Shown piece by piece: positions 21,529-35,040 of a DNA stretch of 64,000 nucleotides. Each line of letters begins with the position of its first letter. The first letter of the stretch is position 1. Under the pieces are notes generated by a model. The model was not told where the DNA came from. It saw only the letters and a program-made list of their open reading frames with translations, and did not search any database. The stretch spans positions 108,658 through 172,657 of the forward strand of contig VJWN01000015.1 in NCBI GenBank assembly GCA_007644065.1. Direction: 5' to 3'. The translations under genes were made by a program, and so were the position numbers. This DNA comes from Margaritispora aquatica. Its lineage: Eukaryota; Ascomycota; Leotiomycetes; Helotiales; Discinellaceae.

Positions 21529-23521
21529 GGAGTAGGGAAAACGTAATGCAATCGCTGAGGTCGAAACTCGTAGAAATGGTTAATAATCGGACAAGGACTA
21601 CACTATTAAGCCTGTCAGTACGAGCTTCAAGTTAACCACATAAACAGAGATGCATAGTAGGAGAAGATGAAGCTGTAATGGCCTTTGCTTCAACAACACT
21701 AGCTGTATTCACACTCCCTTAAACCCCGTGACAAGGAAGACAAAGTTGTTTGGTATCCAAGATATGTAGGACGGCCATATCCCAGCGCCACCGGGAAAAT
21801 CACGCAAGCACGACAGAGAGAGAATACGGGCAGCGGCTGCTGTGCGACGCGAGGATGCTGAGCTTCTCATTGCATCGCCGACGCGGGTATCTGAGTGCAC
21901 GGCAACAGTCAGTTCCCGAACACCGCAAGTGCCAGAGGGAGAAGGTCTTTGGGGCACGTTTTGCGTGTTTGGTGCTCGTTGATCTATTACCCCGTTGAGT
22001 TGATAGAGATAAGCGAAGAGATGTAGGTCTGCCTACTGCGGCAATGTGACGACATGGAAACAATGGGTATGAACACATGTGTTATGCCGGTGTTTGACGG
22101 CGTACAGTGTGGTACGTCTTCCTTGCGCGCGGGGGGGGGTTCGTACTGACTTGGCAGTAGTTTCAGATCTCGACGTAAGCAAAATCGGAGTTCTTGTTGA
22201 TGCGAGTAGAGCGTTTGATTTTTGGGATTTGAGGAGGCTGTGTATTATGCAGTGCTTCATCATTTGTGGGCTACGAGAGACACATGCAGATGGCTTTTCG
22301 CAGCGCATCGCGTATCTGTACCCAAGGTATCCAATGACGAGGAAACGTGTGCTTGGAAGCATTCGTGCCCAACTAGAGCTCCACTGCATGGATAGAGAGC
22401 TTCATGGCAGACTCATTTACATCCCAATCGCCTGAGATGAGACATGATAGACATAGACACTAAACGAGCTGCAAGGACAAGACAAAATTGTGTGTCCAAT
22501 ACAGCCAGCCACAAAAAGAATACCTATACGTCTCATAGATTGTCTGAACTTAAGACATCCTCAGAGATCAACGGCTTGTCCTCGGTCATTCTCTCAAACC
22601 TACATATGCAATGCTCATCGATGCTCTTGGATTTTCAGAGGCTGAAATAGCCAAGATGCAAAGACCCAGCTTGACATGCAAGCTACAGAGTCTGATAAGC
22701 AAGCCTCATAAGCCTTCCGCTGATGACTTTGCGCCTTGTACTGCAGGAAGACCAAGAGAAGTATCCGTCTCTCATATGCAAGACGCCACTTCCGTCGTAT
22801 ACATCACTTGCTTCTGCTTGCTATGAGTCTCATATCAGCACTTCACTTGAAGCCAGCCCAAAGAAGAGTAGATACCGTAACACATAATTCGCCAATGAAA
22901 ATACACACTCTAGGTAGCAATATCAAAGATCAGGTAGCCAAACCAGCTTGCCCAGACTATAATAAACGAAAAACAGAACAAAGCACAAAGCACCGAGATT
23001 ATTCCAAGTGATATACACGCAAGGGAGAAGGTCCAAGAAATCCCAAGCGAAGATCAGCCCAAACATTTCCCCTGCAAATACAGGAAAGCCGCCATCTCAC
23101 TCACTATAATGGTGACGTTGGCTCCCTACGAGCACTAAGCAAGACCAGTGAGATGCCATGCATTGGCAGGTGGGTTAACACCGATCCGAAAGCCACAAGC
23201 GCCACGGGATAATACTCGTAGCCTCTATCTCAACCTCATACTATACCGTCCCAGTGATACCACTCCTATCTCCTGATGCAGCGCGTAAGAAATTCCAGTA
23301 TGAACGGATGAGTATGGAGCCCACGGATTCCAGGGAGACTTGGCTTGGTCTTCTGGAAGTGGAAAGCTGTCATAACTCGGCCACAGAAGTGGGCATGTAG
23401 ATCTATCAATGCCCCACTTTAGAACCTCACTCACGACCACCATGAACTTGGCTCACTGAAGGCACAGTCTCTCACCAATTGCCTCCCCCCTCAACCATAG
23501 ACACACACCCACGCATACGCA
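21529..23521. other. Intergenic region, ~2 kb, no supported gene
   Basis: Open frames of 70-118 codons occur on both strands between 21,700 and 22,830, overlapping each other, but none has a recognisable domain or a convincing intron chain. A run of ten or more G lies near 22,130. A decayed or very small gene cannot be excluded. Confidence 0.35.
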
Positions 23522-24325
23522 ATGGGTAAAGGCATCACCATCTTCCGGACCCTCGTCTCCACCGCCCTCTGGGGCTCCGCAGGAGGAGTCGCGGGCTTCG
23601 CGTTCGTGACTCGCAAGTCGAAATTCGTACCCTTCTCCCCGTCAGATCCAATCCTCAGTTCGCCGGCATATTTGTGCAATAATCCGAACCGCAACCCGGG
23701 GTTGAACGATGTGTGCGTGCGACGCGTGCCGTTGGGGGATCTGAGGGCGGATCTGCTGGAGGAAGAGGCGATGGGGAAGGGGAAGTTGGTCGAGGGCTTT
23801 TGTGCGGGCGTTTGGAGTGGGTTGGGTGAGTGGAGTTCTTGCTTGGAGTTGTAGATGGATGACGGATAATGGATATGGCCAAGCAAGGAAATGAAAGAAT
23901 GCGGACTGATTGTGAGGTGTGGGTCTCTAGGCTATGCATACCAAAGACGCTTTCTGGAGAAGAAATACAGGAACGATACGACGACGAAACACCAGCTCTG
24001 GGATAAGCAAGAACTGAATTCATCCACATATGAAATTGGCACGCAGATCACCGACCATTTTGAGGTAGTGTCCAAGACTCCCGAGTCGATCGTTGTGAGG
24101 TGCGGAGATTCGCCATTGAAGACCGGTCTTAGAGACTCAGATGGACTTTTCGAGATGGGCGTTGTTGTCAACAAAGACGAAGGCTTCGCGGAGTTCAGGC
24201 TGAAGAGTGTTTTCTACAAAGGTACTGGTACGGATGGAGCGCCGATGCCTTCTCATATTGCGTTCTTGCATCGTATGTACACTAAACTGTGGATGGAGAC
24301 GGCGTTGCGTAATGTCACAGGCTAG
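23522..24325 (+). CDS. Conserved-looking hypothetical protein with N-terminal membrane segment
   Basis: Model: join(23522..23825,23931..24325), 232 aa. The 105-bp intron has donor GTGAGT and acceptor TCTCTAG, and splicing gives WSGLGYAYQRRFLEKKYRND without a shift. The start context CGCAATGGG is good. Residues ~7-28 (IFRTLVSTALWGSAGGVAGF) form one hydrophobic, Gly/Ala-rich segment followed by basic residues, which could be a membrane anchor or mitochondrial signal-anchor. The rest is soluble, with VVRCGDSPLKTGLRDSDGLF and FRLKSVFYKGTG suggesting a beta-rich domain. I do not recognise the family. It converges with the minus-strand gene ending at 24577. Confidence 0.75.
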
Positions 24326-24576
24326 TGATAGAATTATTGTAGTCACGATGTAAAATGTAAGAATATAGTTCAGGCAATAAACGCAATATATATGTGTTGA
24401 TCATAAATCGTGATTCATTATTGTGGATATCTCGTAGGATCTAGCTCTATACTACTCTGTATTTCGCTTTGTGAACGCCATTCCCAACCGATACCAGCCA
24501 GCCAGAACCTTTCCTAAACCTTTCCCAAAACCCTAAAATGTACTTTGAACGCCTTTCCTTTCCCTTCCCTCCAATA

Positions 24577-25486
24577 TCAATGCCGACCAGTGTGTGGTGC
24601 TGAGAGGATTGGTCTCAGGATGTAGTGGAAATCGCGAGACCACATATTATTTGGGGCCGGTTCGATACTTCCAGGTCTCGAGCTATCGTTTGATTGCGTC
24701 TGAACAATGGTAGAACTATTATCGTATTAGTGTATGTACAAACTAGCGTGATGAAAGAAACTTACGCTTGACTGCAATGTCTATGGACATCTCTCTTCTC
24801 ACCCACGGTATCTTCAAGAGGATCATCATCTTCAGTTTGGCTCTCCAGATCGCTTGATTTTCCCTTTCGTGTGCGGCAATTTGCCCATGCCTTGCTCCAC
24901 AAAGCCTTCAACACGAATCCCAATGCAGCAAACACTAAAACTGGTGTACCCAATGCTACTGCCCAGCTAGGTGTCTCGACATCGCCCAACACGATCCAAA
25001 ACTGCAACATGACACCCAAGATAGCGATGTTGCTTCCAACTTGCAACACGGACCAGAATCCCCAGTAGATCTGCATCAAATCTTCTCCGCCACAGAATTG
25101 AATCGAGAACAGGGCGAATACTTCGAAGACCGCACACACAAAGGAGAGGACAGCACAGAGAGAAGCGATGGAGAGGTAGTGCAGACGAAGACGGCGAATC
25201 TTAGAGCGGCGTTTCTTTGCTGCTTTTCCGACCTTAGGTAATTCTTTTTCTTCGGCGCTCAAAGCTATCGATTTGTGATGTTGGACTGACGCAATGCAGA
25301 GGAATATGAGAACCTGTATGAAAGGGATTAGTGATGGGCTCATAGATAGCCTTGATGATGACAGTAACTTACACTGAGAAAAAGCATCCAGAAGATTAAA
25401 TTCGCTTCGACGAGGGTTAAGTGAGACATGAAGCCGGCGTAATGAGCACAGCGTTCTGGGTCCTTTTCTGAGAATTTTCCAGTCAT
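24577..25486 (-). CDS. Hypothetical four-helix membrane protein
   Basis: Model: complement(join(24577..24715,24766..25313,25373..25486)), 266 aa. Intron 1 (59 bp) runs GTAAGT to CATACAG. Intron 2 (50 bp) runs GTAAGT to GATAATAG with branch ACTAATAC, and it lets the frame continue 46 more codons past an intron-encoded stop. Four hydrophobic segments are visible: LIFWMLFLSVLIFLCIASV (spanning intron 1), LSIASLCAVLSFVCAVFEVF, SVLQVGSNIAILGVMLQFW and ALGTPVLVFAALGFVLKAL. A Lys/Arg-rich loop (KAAKKRRSKIRRLRL) sits between the first and second. The tail is acidic and Ser-rich, then Pro/His-rich. The first half of the first helix would be lost if the short upstream exon were overlooked. The function is unknown, and the family was not recognised. 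Confidence 0.8.
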
Positions 25487-27516
25487 TTTCGAATTAAATT
25501 AAGGTAATGATGAGTAGTTGAGGGAAGCGAGCCCGGTTGTGAAGTAGGCTTTGGTTATGTCGATGAAGATCTAGGGATGAGGATCGACTGTATATATGAT
25601 AGTATGAAGGTTGAATGAGGATCGACCAAGGAATGTGAGCCAGCACGAGTAGCTGATGTTGACAAGAAGTTAGCTGACTAGATTGGAGAGGCTTTCGATG
25701 AGATGAGATAAGAATGCTTGAGAAAACGGCCATCACTCAGACATTATTATATTGACCAGGGAAACTTTAAATCCTGTCTCTGTATGCTGAGGCTTGGATA
25801 TTGTGATCAATCAAACCGATGTTCCACAATTGCAACATGCAGAAGACAAGAATGAGATAGTAGGGATGGAGTTACACGCAAAATCGATGTACGTGCATCC
25901 TGCTGTATGGTGAGCAGCGTCTGTCCAACTTCAATCCTTGTGTCCTCAACTACACTGCTGCAACACTAGACGCAATACCCGGTCCTAGACAAGGTCGGGA
26001 TATCCTCGAGTACCGTGGCGATCGATCTGCATTGGGCCAGTCCTGACGCAAGGGCGCCAACAGTGTCGATTTCATCAGAATTGGCAGAATTGGCATCGAA
26101 ACCCTGACTCGATTCTGATGCTTCGATTCCTTGTGAAAATCATGGGGAGTGCACGGGGGGCGGTGGGCGGGATGGCGGAGGGTGGGTCAGATAAAAGGGG
26201 GGCCAAGAGGATCGCTGCAGGGCCAAGCGAGGCTGAAGCCGGCTGGCTTGCCAAGGTTACAGGCATATCGATAGAGAATACCGCACAGCAAGTCCAAGGG
26301 ATGCCGATGGGGTTTAGATTGTGGCATTGCTTGTTACTTCGTCATAGACCGAAAGGACTTGTACTCCGATCTACATGAACATCTAGATATCAAAAATTAG
26401 TCGGTGATACTTTCAAGTCTTGGAAAGGAGAGTATATAGATATACTCTGGCACATCAAATGTTCGCTTGCTCATTTGTACGACCTGGGCATCATGATAAT
26501 CGAGAGAGTACGTACCACTGTTGCTGTCATTCTCGCATTACTCGAGCTTTTTGTCCTACACGCACAAAGACGTTTTCAAACATGTGGGAAATTTCCATAC
26601 CCTTCTCATGGAGGTTGAATCTTGTTTCTTCCGGCGTCATCCCTGGATGACTACCTCGCCAAGCAGCTAGTAACATCGGAGCGTGGAAAACAGACCTCCC
26701 GTCCACGCCGTTGTCTTCTCTTTCAACCCCTTGACAGTTGTTGAGTAGGCGGCTAGGCCCATTAAATCTGTTTCAAACGAATCAATTTCCTCAATTGACG
26801 TCGGTCATCGGGGAATGAGATCCATACGCATGCAGACATGCGCATCACGTGAATATAACTTCAGGTGATTTTGAAACGCATGAAGACGCATCACATTGAC
26901 ATCTTGGTGAGGTTCCTGGTAGTGAGCAAACACGCGAAAGCTCTTGGCTGTGGGAGCCCTTCTTGGCTTGTGGGAGGCTCCATCAACACCAAGACTTTGG
27001 TGTTTGGATAGAATCCATCGCACTTCTCCCTACTTCGCTACCCCAACTTGGCAGTACTACCCCAGGTGCCATCCACTCCAGGATCACTTGCAAAGCGTAT
27101 AAGACCGTTGTGCGCAAATCCATAGCTAATTATTGTGATATCCAGCGTGGTGACACTTGAGCCTTATGATTTTCTCCCAATCCAAGAACGGTAAATCAAG
27201 AATATATCTTCGGAAATTGACGGAATAGTGATGAATTAGACTTTGTCCTAAAATAAAACGAGGGTATAATTAGCACTGCTGATCACTCCTGTGAAATTGT
27301 TGGTATTCTGCACTAGCTCCTACACTCACCGCTAGAGCCCCGAAATCAGACAGTGGCACAACCACCATTTCTCCACAATCCTCACACCATCCGTTCCATG
27401 ATTTGGCCTTGTGTCTGGGGATTTGGGGTAGCTGGCCCATGATCGCGGGGAAATCGATAAAGGCTTGGAGCTTATACGCGGTGATGAAGGATACAGCCGT
27501 TTGCATGAAAATTTGA

Positions 27517-27777
27517 TCAATCAGTGTTAGCTGCATTTGCTGAATCACTGCTCTGTATGGTTGTTCGGTGTGTCCATTGCAAGCGTCGTATTCGTAAGAG
27601 ATCCAAGCCAATATTCAGGCCAAGATGCAAGATGTGTAACTCGAGACTGATCGTCGTCTCGTACAGGTCAGCCAGGGTAGAGATTATCTCATCGGAGCCT
27701 TGGGAGACTGCGTCAATAAAGCAAACAAATTCAACGACGCTGGTCACATTGATGGTTGCCAGAGCACTTCCTAGGAA
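27517..27777 (-). pseudogene. Possible relic of a fungal NLR/STAND protein N-terminal domain
   Basis: On the minus strand an 86-codon open stretch reads FLGSALATINVTSVVEFVCF, then IDAVSQGSDEIISTLADLYE, then TTISLELHILHLGLNI, ending at a stop at 27517. The layout (short LG-x-A lead, I-N/V-V-x-F helix, Ser-x-x-I/Y middle, then a leucine-rich helix) resembles the N-terminal helical domain that precedes NACHT or NB-ARC domains in many fungal STAND proteins. No ATG precedes it in frame, and a stop lies just upstream. No nucleotide-binding or repeat domain follows. It is either a fragment or a chance open frame. Confidence 0.25.
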
Positions 27778-28530
27778 ATGACTTTGGTATATGATCTCTG
27801 TACTGCTCTAGATCTTTACGCTCGCAAAGTCGAGCAGTCGCGAGTGATAATGTGATTCCCCGGACCCCATGCGGGTAGACTCTAACCGCCTGTAAGAAAA
27901 GCTTAGTTCTAATATCTTGGGATAAGTGCGCCTCAGCATTATCCCCAGGAATATTCTAAGCAGGAAACGCATACACTTGGCTGACGCTATCCCCCCCCCC
28001 AAAAAGGTCTGCCCCAGATCGCTTGGCCATGGTAAATGGAGGAATATTCCAATCTTGACAACGAATGCTTTAGAAATGTGGGTTGTGGGGAAAATGTGCT
28101 CAAAACAACAACTCTGGGGTTCCAAACAATCAAGCAACAGTGAGGTATGTGCTTAGAGACCATCTGACCCAGAAACAATGGATACAGGACACGGAAGCCG
28201 CCCCAGCTCAAGAGTCTGCATCTGAAAAAAAAAATCTGCAACAGATGCAAATACTCCCAGATATGCAGTCAAGAATTCAACCCCACAAACTTGCAGTCAC
28301 TCGAGTACCTGTCTTTTTGAAAGAGCTAGCCTCAATGTTCTAATGAAGGCTGAATGTGGAGTAACGATCAAAAGTCCTTGGCATCTTAGCAATGTCCTGG
28401 ATAGTCGAAGGTTCCAAATATGTGATGAATGACAAGACGCCTTGAGAGAATTAAAAGCTTAATGATAAATTTTGACAAAAGAGCCGCACTCCAATGGCTT
28501 TGAAAGGTCGGGTCGTGCAAGTGAAATTCA

Positions 28531-28558
28531 GTCCCCCTAAGGGACCTCCCTAAGGGAG
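28531..28558. repeat. Two adjacent near-perfect palindromes with CCCTAAGGG cores
   Basis: GTCCCCCTAAGGGAC is followed directly by CTCCCTAAGGGAG. Each can fold back on itself almost completely, and both share the CCCTAAGGG core. Confidence 0.7.
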
Positions 28559-31500
28559 CCTTGGAAGGATGTCTCGATCGTAACGAGATGTCCAGAAGCG
28601 GGTTTATGGGCTTTGGTCGTATAAAGTGCTGTTTACCTTCACTATTCGTGATGCGTTGTCATTCATGTGTTGATTGATTTTGGTTAGGTGCATTTCCATC
28701 TTTGAAGTGAAGTTTAGGTTTACGCTAGTCTTGGCGGATGTCGGCTGGAACAACAAAAGTCCTCAAATACCTCAACCGAGGTCCATATCTCAGCTGTGGT
28801 ATGGATTTTGCTTCCCCCTTCCAAAGAAAAAAAAAAGAAAAAAAGACTATTCGGCATCCATATCCATTAGTGTTATGTCAGGCACAGCTTAGTAACAAAA
28901 TGCAGTGTAAATCGGCCATCTGATTAAACTTCTGTCAATTTGCCTTTATCAGATCTAGATCCTGCGCTACATTTCGTAACCTGCAAAAGCGCTTAACGAA
29001 ATTTCACAATTGTCACTTGCTTGCTTCAATGAACACTCGTCACACCTTTTGTCCTATAATATAAACAACTATCTCCTGAGTAGCTATTCTACTGGTATCC
29101 TTGGCACTTGCGAGTCGCGTTGTCCAGGTATCTTCGCGTTCCTCACCGCTGAGGAAGGTTTTTGACGGGCGTCTGGAGAGGCCTTCCGTCTTCTATCAAC
29201 CACCTCAATTGGGGTTTTGGCGCGTCTATTTGAGGAACTCAAGTTCTAGTAAGGATATGTCTGAGATGCAAAGAATCAAGAATTCCCCGAGTGTCCGTTC
29301 CAGAAGTTCAAACAAGTGCCAACTTCATGCAGCCGTCTCGAAGAAGACCTGCATTGTTCTACTAGAAGTCGAATTAGAGTTTTTACGAGTCGTATCCAAG
29401 GTAGCATATATGCACAACAACCGCAAGTCATGGATATGGATACTTGTTTGCGACCTGTCGGGAGGCTGCCTCTTCTTTGACAAGAGTCAATCAAGCAGAC
29501 GGCCCGACCCCAGTGGCTTCAGATTCCTGAGCGTCGTGTCGAGGGTGTGGCGAAATGCCTCATGTGAAAACGTCTTGTGGTTTTGAAATTACTTGAAAGC
29601 GGGTAGAAAATGTCGTATCTTGCTCTTCACCGCCATGGTAGTTATCAATGATGCGTCTTCATAGGTGTGTTTGCTCTCAACAAGTCCGATGTGGCTATTT
29701 TGATCATGGCAAACACTGCCAATGGCTCTAAAGGTTGGTATTTGATCCAAAACTGGAAGCCATGACTTCAAACTTGATAGCCATGTATCAGATGACATGA
29801 TCGTCATAGATTAAGACAGGCTGTTCGAAAATTCGGAGACAGTTGCCCTCTATCCTGAAATTCGAAGTCATTTACACTTGATCGAAAGATACTGTTAACA
29901 ACACAATATTAGCTTTATTACTCTTCTCTTCAATTGCTTAAGATACCGCTTTCAGATTATGGCTAGCGAGACCCGAAGGAATAGCTTTGGCATACTCTTT
30001 ACGAGGAGCTTACTTGCTCCTATGCGCATGGTATCAGAATCTATCAGAAGCGAAGTATCTCAGATGTTCCTTTCGAACTCACACAAGCAATAAAAGAGAT
30101 AATATTGAATTTTCAAGCAATTAAAGGCACCAGTCCTTGAATTTATTACAAGAATCACCCATTACTGTCCATCACTGCGATATGATAATGCAGAAAACAC
30201 AAAAGTGGTGGTAGACAACGTCTTCCAGTCATTTTTATTCCTATGCATTTTATATCATGCTGAGTTATGCTATAAGGAATATGCATTTACTCATCGAGTT
30301 TCAATCATATGAGGAGTTCTCCTCTCTGGATACACAAGTAGCAGACTCAGCGAGCATGACAAATACTAATGAACCAAATCCAGGAGCACGAAATCAGGAT
30401 GTTGCGCTCAGACCCCTATTCTCTCATACTCGATACCAACCAGCGACCAAGAACACTAAGCACAGCCACAACACTGACACCAATTCTTCACATTCTCATG
30501 AAATCGCCCAAATAGATCTTTTTCTTCTTCCTCGTCCATATCAAACACTCCCAATGAGGTTACTCACATGACAGTACCCCGTACCCCATCCCCGCCAACC
30601 GTTTGCAGCTTCCCCATGTGCCCAGCCCGCAATCTCGAAGCTTGTTTCATTCTCGATCAGCTCGTTTCAAGTCCATCCCCCTCGCTATCAGATTCAGATC
30701 TCGTCTCCCGTTTCTCGGCTACCATGGCAGTGACATTCTAGGATTCGCGAACGAGGGGCTCAGATCCTCGGTAGTTGGCTTCATGTTCGTTTGGGGTTCA
30801 TCTGATGTTGTGTTGAGATACCTTATCTTTTCTAAGTGGCAATGCGAGGCGAAGTGAGACTAGGGTGTTTGGAGCGCGTATGCGATTGTGGTTCTAGGCT
30901 GTGAAATGAGTTTCAATCACGGTGGCGGTTGTTTGGATTTGTTTTATGTCCGTATATGGAGCGAGTTGGGAGCTCAATTTGGACATAATGCAAGATGAAG
31001 TACCAAGAAATTCACATCGATCACGAAACATAACTTCTGTTCGCAAAGTTCACAGCCTCTGTTTTGTAGCTTCCATCTTCTCCTTTTCTTGCGACAGTAG
31101 AGCGACGAGGGAAATCCAGACTCTTTCTACACTTTGTACCAAGGCTGGTGCAATATCAAATAGCTATCGTAAAGTCAAGTCAGATCTCAAGAAATCCAAT
31201 TATCGCGAGACAGTAATTCAGGGAATAATGAAGTTTACTGAGCCTATATGCGTGATTGTGCCTTGAACATCCCAATATAGTTCTAGGGAGGGGAGCGAAG
31301 AAGTGGACAAGTTGCTGAGTTTAAAACTGACACATTGTATTGAGAACTAGAACAGAGGTTATCACTGAGTTACTCAAATCTCGCATAGAACTCTCTTCGA
31401 AGCTACTCATATCTCATTAGGAGTGACATTATTGATTTCAGTTTGAGAAAGTATTTTGGGCTGCCCCCTTGGTGAATTCTTGTGTTATGTAATATCGTCC

Positions 31501-31619
31501 TTGTGACAAGTAGGCAACTTGATACACTTATAAACCTCATTATTAAGTGATAATCCTGATGTTCTTTCGTCCTAAATGACATCAATGGAAATAAGTAGGA
31601 AGAAGTGTACAGCATTTGT

Positions 31620-31642
31620 CATTTTCGAGAATTTCGAAAATG
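31620..31642. repeat. Inverted repeat, 9-bp arms
   Basis: CATTTTCGA and TCGAAAATG face each other across a 5-nt spacer, forming a possible hairpin or an AT-rich operator-like palindrome in gene-poor DNA. Confidence 0.6.
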
Positions 31643-34600
31643 TCTGACAAGATATGAGATTTGGTTATTTCACTTCTAAGAGATTCAAGAAGATCAGACC
31701 TATCTTTAGCACAGGTTTCAAAATATTGCTTGTAAGAACGTTTGTATTGTTTTAAAGAATTGTTTTGAACCCTAGAGTTCTGGAAAACACGGACAAGCTA
31801 CCTGCGACAAATACACCAATAATGACAACGATAGCAGCAATCAATCAGTTACTAAAGAGTTACACCGACAGTCGGCTCAAATAATTGAAAGCAGCACTGA
31901 TGGAGACAAAGAACCTCGGTATTGTTTGTAAAATGCATATTCGAGACAAACTCATGTTCTAGAATCATTGTCTAATGAGCCGCGCTGTAAAGTCTATAGA
32001 TTTTACATCCCAAACTACCTGACAAGGCCTCACAGTGTCCTGATGGGACACTCCCACTACGCGACTCCTCAACAGTTTTTGTATGGTTTGACTCGCTATA
32101 GTAAAAATGCGCTGGCGCTTCATACATCTCGAATGGGCATCGATATCTACGTTTATCATCTGCCGATAGGCATTGACTCACCTTATCCTCAGCTATCGTA
32201 GATGATTCACAATAAATATCACTAGCATCACAGAAAATCCGTAATGACAGCAAAACCTAGCTGACAAAACCTAATTATCTGACAGCAGCACTAGAAATTA
32301 ACGTCAAGTCTAGGTAGTCTTCAGGTTAGTCATATAATTTGACATACATAAACACCTAGCACACGTATGACCGCTTCAATCTACTGTAGAAATAATAGTC
32401 CTAGAGTAAGATAAGCCCATCGATAGTTCAACCAAGTTCTACAGCCTTTTGGACCATATCCTTCGCTGATATCTCTACCAAACGCAGTTGGTGCGCAACG
32501 TGCTACTGGTTTAATGCCTTCCCTAACTACGACTTTTTGTGCCTTTGTGGGGAAGAATATCCATACATACATTCAACTTAGTGTTAGCAATTCAACAATA
32601 CCAATTACCACCAATTTCTAGCTCGCGTAGCATACTTAATTGACAGTAGCTAAATACTCAATGACAAGAATAGAGACACCAATGTCAAGTCCCTACTGTC
32701 AATATGCTAATTTTACCTTTTCCGAAAACAAACCTAGGGCAATACTTACTTCTATAAAAAGTATTCCACATAGCCCCAAAGCTTCAAAGCAAGTATAGCT
32801 AACCACGAAACCCCCAACTACATCATCTGCGTCCAAACCTCTGCAAACACAGTGCTCTCTCAAATACCCCAGTTACATATGTAGTTCATGACCTTGTGTA
32901 TGATGTTCCTGGCTAGCTCTTATCGTGCGCCACGTGCCGGCATTTATACATCAAGTACATCACACCGTAGTATTCCTCTTCGCCGAAATTAACAGTCACA
33001 TTCACTTTCCACTACGAACTCATGATCTAATTTTGCCCGTGATTCACAGCTTGATCCTGAACCCGAATTGAAGTGGCGCGTGCCTGATGAATCACAAGAT
33101 AGAAGATACCGATTTGGAAAGTGTATATAACGAGCGCTTCCCCCGATGAGTGGCGCAGTACTCCAATCAGCAAGGACGTCAAGTCTGGCGGTGTAGATAG
33201 TGAGATTGGAAGAGTGTGCTGTTTGGTTGTATGTGCTATACTGTAGATATTATTCCGAAGTAGGGGTAAGATAAATTACGTCAATGAAAGACTATAGGAG
33301 GACACTGGACGTCGTATTTTGGATGGTGAACCGACTATAAGCATTGAACAAAGCTGCTGTCACCACTATGGATGGAACGTCGCTGCCAATAACTAATGTT
33401 TCCTTTGCGCTACCAATTCTGAATTCTAGCGATCGTGGGTACGTTCCATTCAGACGAGCAAATCGTCAGTCGAAAAGACTTGGATGTGAAATGATAGACA
33501 TAACGTTCATGAAACGCAATTGAAGCTCCACCATTCCTCCTTTGTTATCCTATTGCTGGAGATGTAAAAGAATATAGCTGCCTTTGTGTCTTTCCGCTGT
33601 AGCTTCATGATAGCTGAGATAGAGTATAAACAAGAACTTAATCCTTTCTCCCCTCATGAAATATTGCACTACCTTGACTCCAGATGTATCCAAGTCTATG
33701 TCTTAACCAAATCCAACTCCAAGCCCAGTCTTTCTTACACGTGCATTACCCGCCTCATAGAAGACGACAACGCACTCGATTTCGCCTTCGTGCAACCTTT
33801 AATTTCTCGTATAATATTAGCGTCTTTTCCACAGTAAGTACGCAACAAAAAATATAGGCAAAAGGATGGTACACAAATTCCGCTGTAAAAAAATATAGTG
33901 GCAAAGAAAGAGATAGGAATTAGAAGAGAGTCAAAACAGCCCACTCTCCTGTTCTGCCATTTTGTTTTTCTTTTGTTTGAGAGGAGGTGAGATGGAAGAT
34001 GGTAATGGAGAACTAGCCAGATATCAATCACGGAAAGACAAAGCAACACTTCTATCAAAAATGATCTTCTCTCCTATATCGTATGCCGTGGAAATAGAAA
34101 CTATTAAGATTACTATACTTATAGTTAATGAATTAGTATGTGTAAAGTTGTCCAAAGTAGTAAACACCAAATTCAACCACCATACCAAATCTCAACCAGT
34201 AAAGTACCTCATCATCAACAATCTACACACGCAGCAAATACATCCTCAAAAGTGCCATCCATTCCATCCATCAAATCGAACCTTATCAAAACGACAATGC
34301 CCAATCAACACCAGAAGAAGCTCCCAACTAAGAGAGAAAAAGAAATGTGAAGAGAATCAAACAAGCAAAGACCTTTCGGCGACCCCACCCCACTAAACAA
34401 AGGTTGAAAATAAGGTTACAAGGCCCGCAAGCCTAGGATTCAGGGTCCAAGCTAAACCCTACGGGGCGGCGCGAGGTGGTGCGGGGTGGTGGCGATCATG
34501 ACACACTGGATCAACTGCTGTGCGATAAATACTGGTAGTGATAGCTCGGATGGATCCGATTATCATCCCATCCCTTGCAGCTCAGATACGGATACAGATG

Positions 34601-35040
34601 CCAATGTAGATCTCATGTGAAATCCCATCTCCAGATTCACATGGTTAAGCTCTCACTGCATCTCGAAAATCACATCAGACGAGAATAGAAGAATCAATAG
34701 TCAACCTGGAGGATCGCTGATATTGCATTTCGCTCACATTTCCTAACTCCTAACTCGAGATATTATGACTATCATAACTGTAATGTGAGTGGTATGAACA
34801 GCTTTTGAAAAAATCGACATAAACATAAAACAGGATGCTCCGTGCTGCTCTCATTATGGCCATCATGTCGTCCCGTTGTGCCATTAACGCCGTATACAAA
34901 AGAAATCCAAACGGTATCAAAACAATCCAAAGTCATGAGAACCGATCGTAGCCCATAGGCGTACGTGAAACCAGGTGAATGCCGTGAAGTAGAACCAAGA
35001 GTATTCTTGTGAGGAAATGTACAGGAAGCGAGTCGGATAT

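Larger units (their letters stand above)
25487..35040. other. Gene-poor 9.5-kb stretch
   Basis: I found no intact gene in this block. Open frames are short, overlap on both strands and lack domains, apart from a possible NLR-type relic at 27,517-27,777. A further minus-strand stretch at 27,270-27,530 has coding-like composition and a possible GTGAGT donor, but I cannot extend it into a gene. AT content rises between about 31,300 and 33,000. Palindromes at 28,531 and 31,620 are listed separately. No terminal repeats or reverse-transcriptase/transposase motifs were recognised. The block could be old, degraded repeat DNA, but I cannot show that. Confidence 0.45.

Noticed and set aside
27540..27650. 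CVHC...CKMC on the plus strand as a zinc ribbon
   Set aside because: The two CxxC pairs lie in an open frame with no ATG-led domain context, antisense to a more protein-like minus-strand frame; probably chance.
29101..29586. 161-codon open frame in the gene-poor block
   Set aside because: It has a non-ATG start, no domain, and a composition without protein character; not called as a gene.
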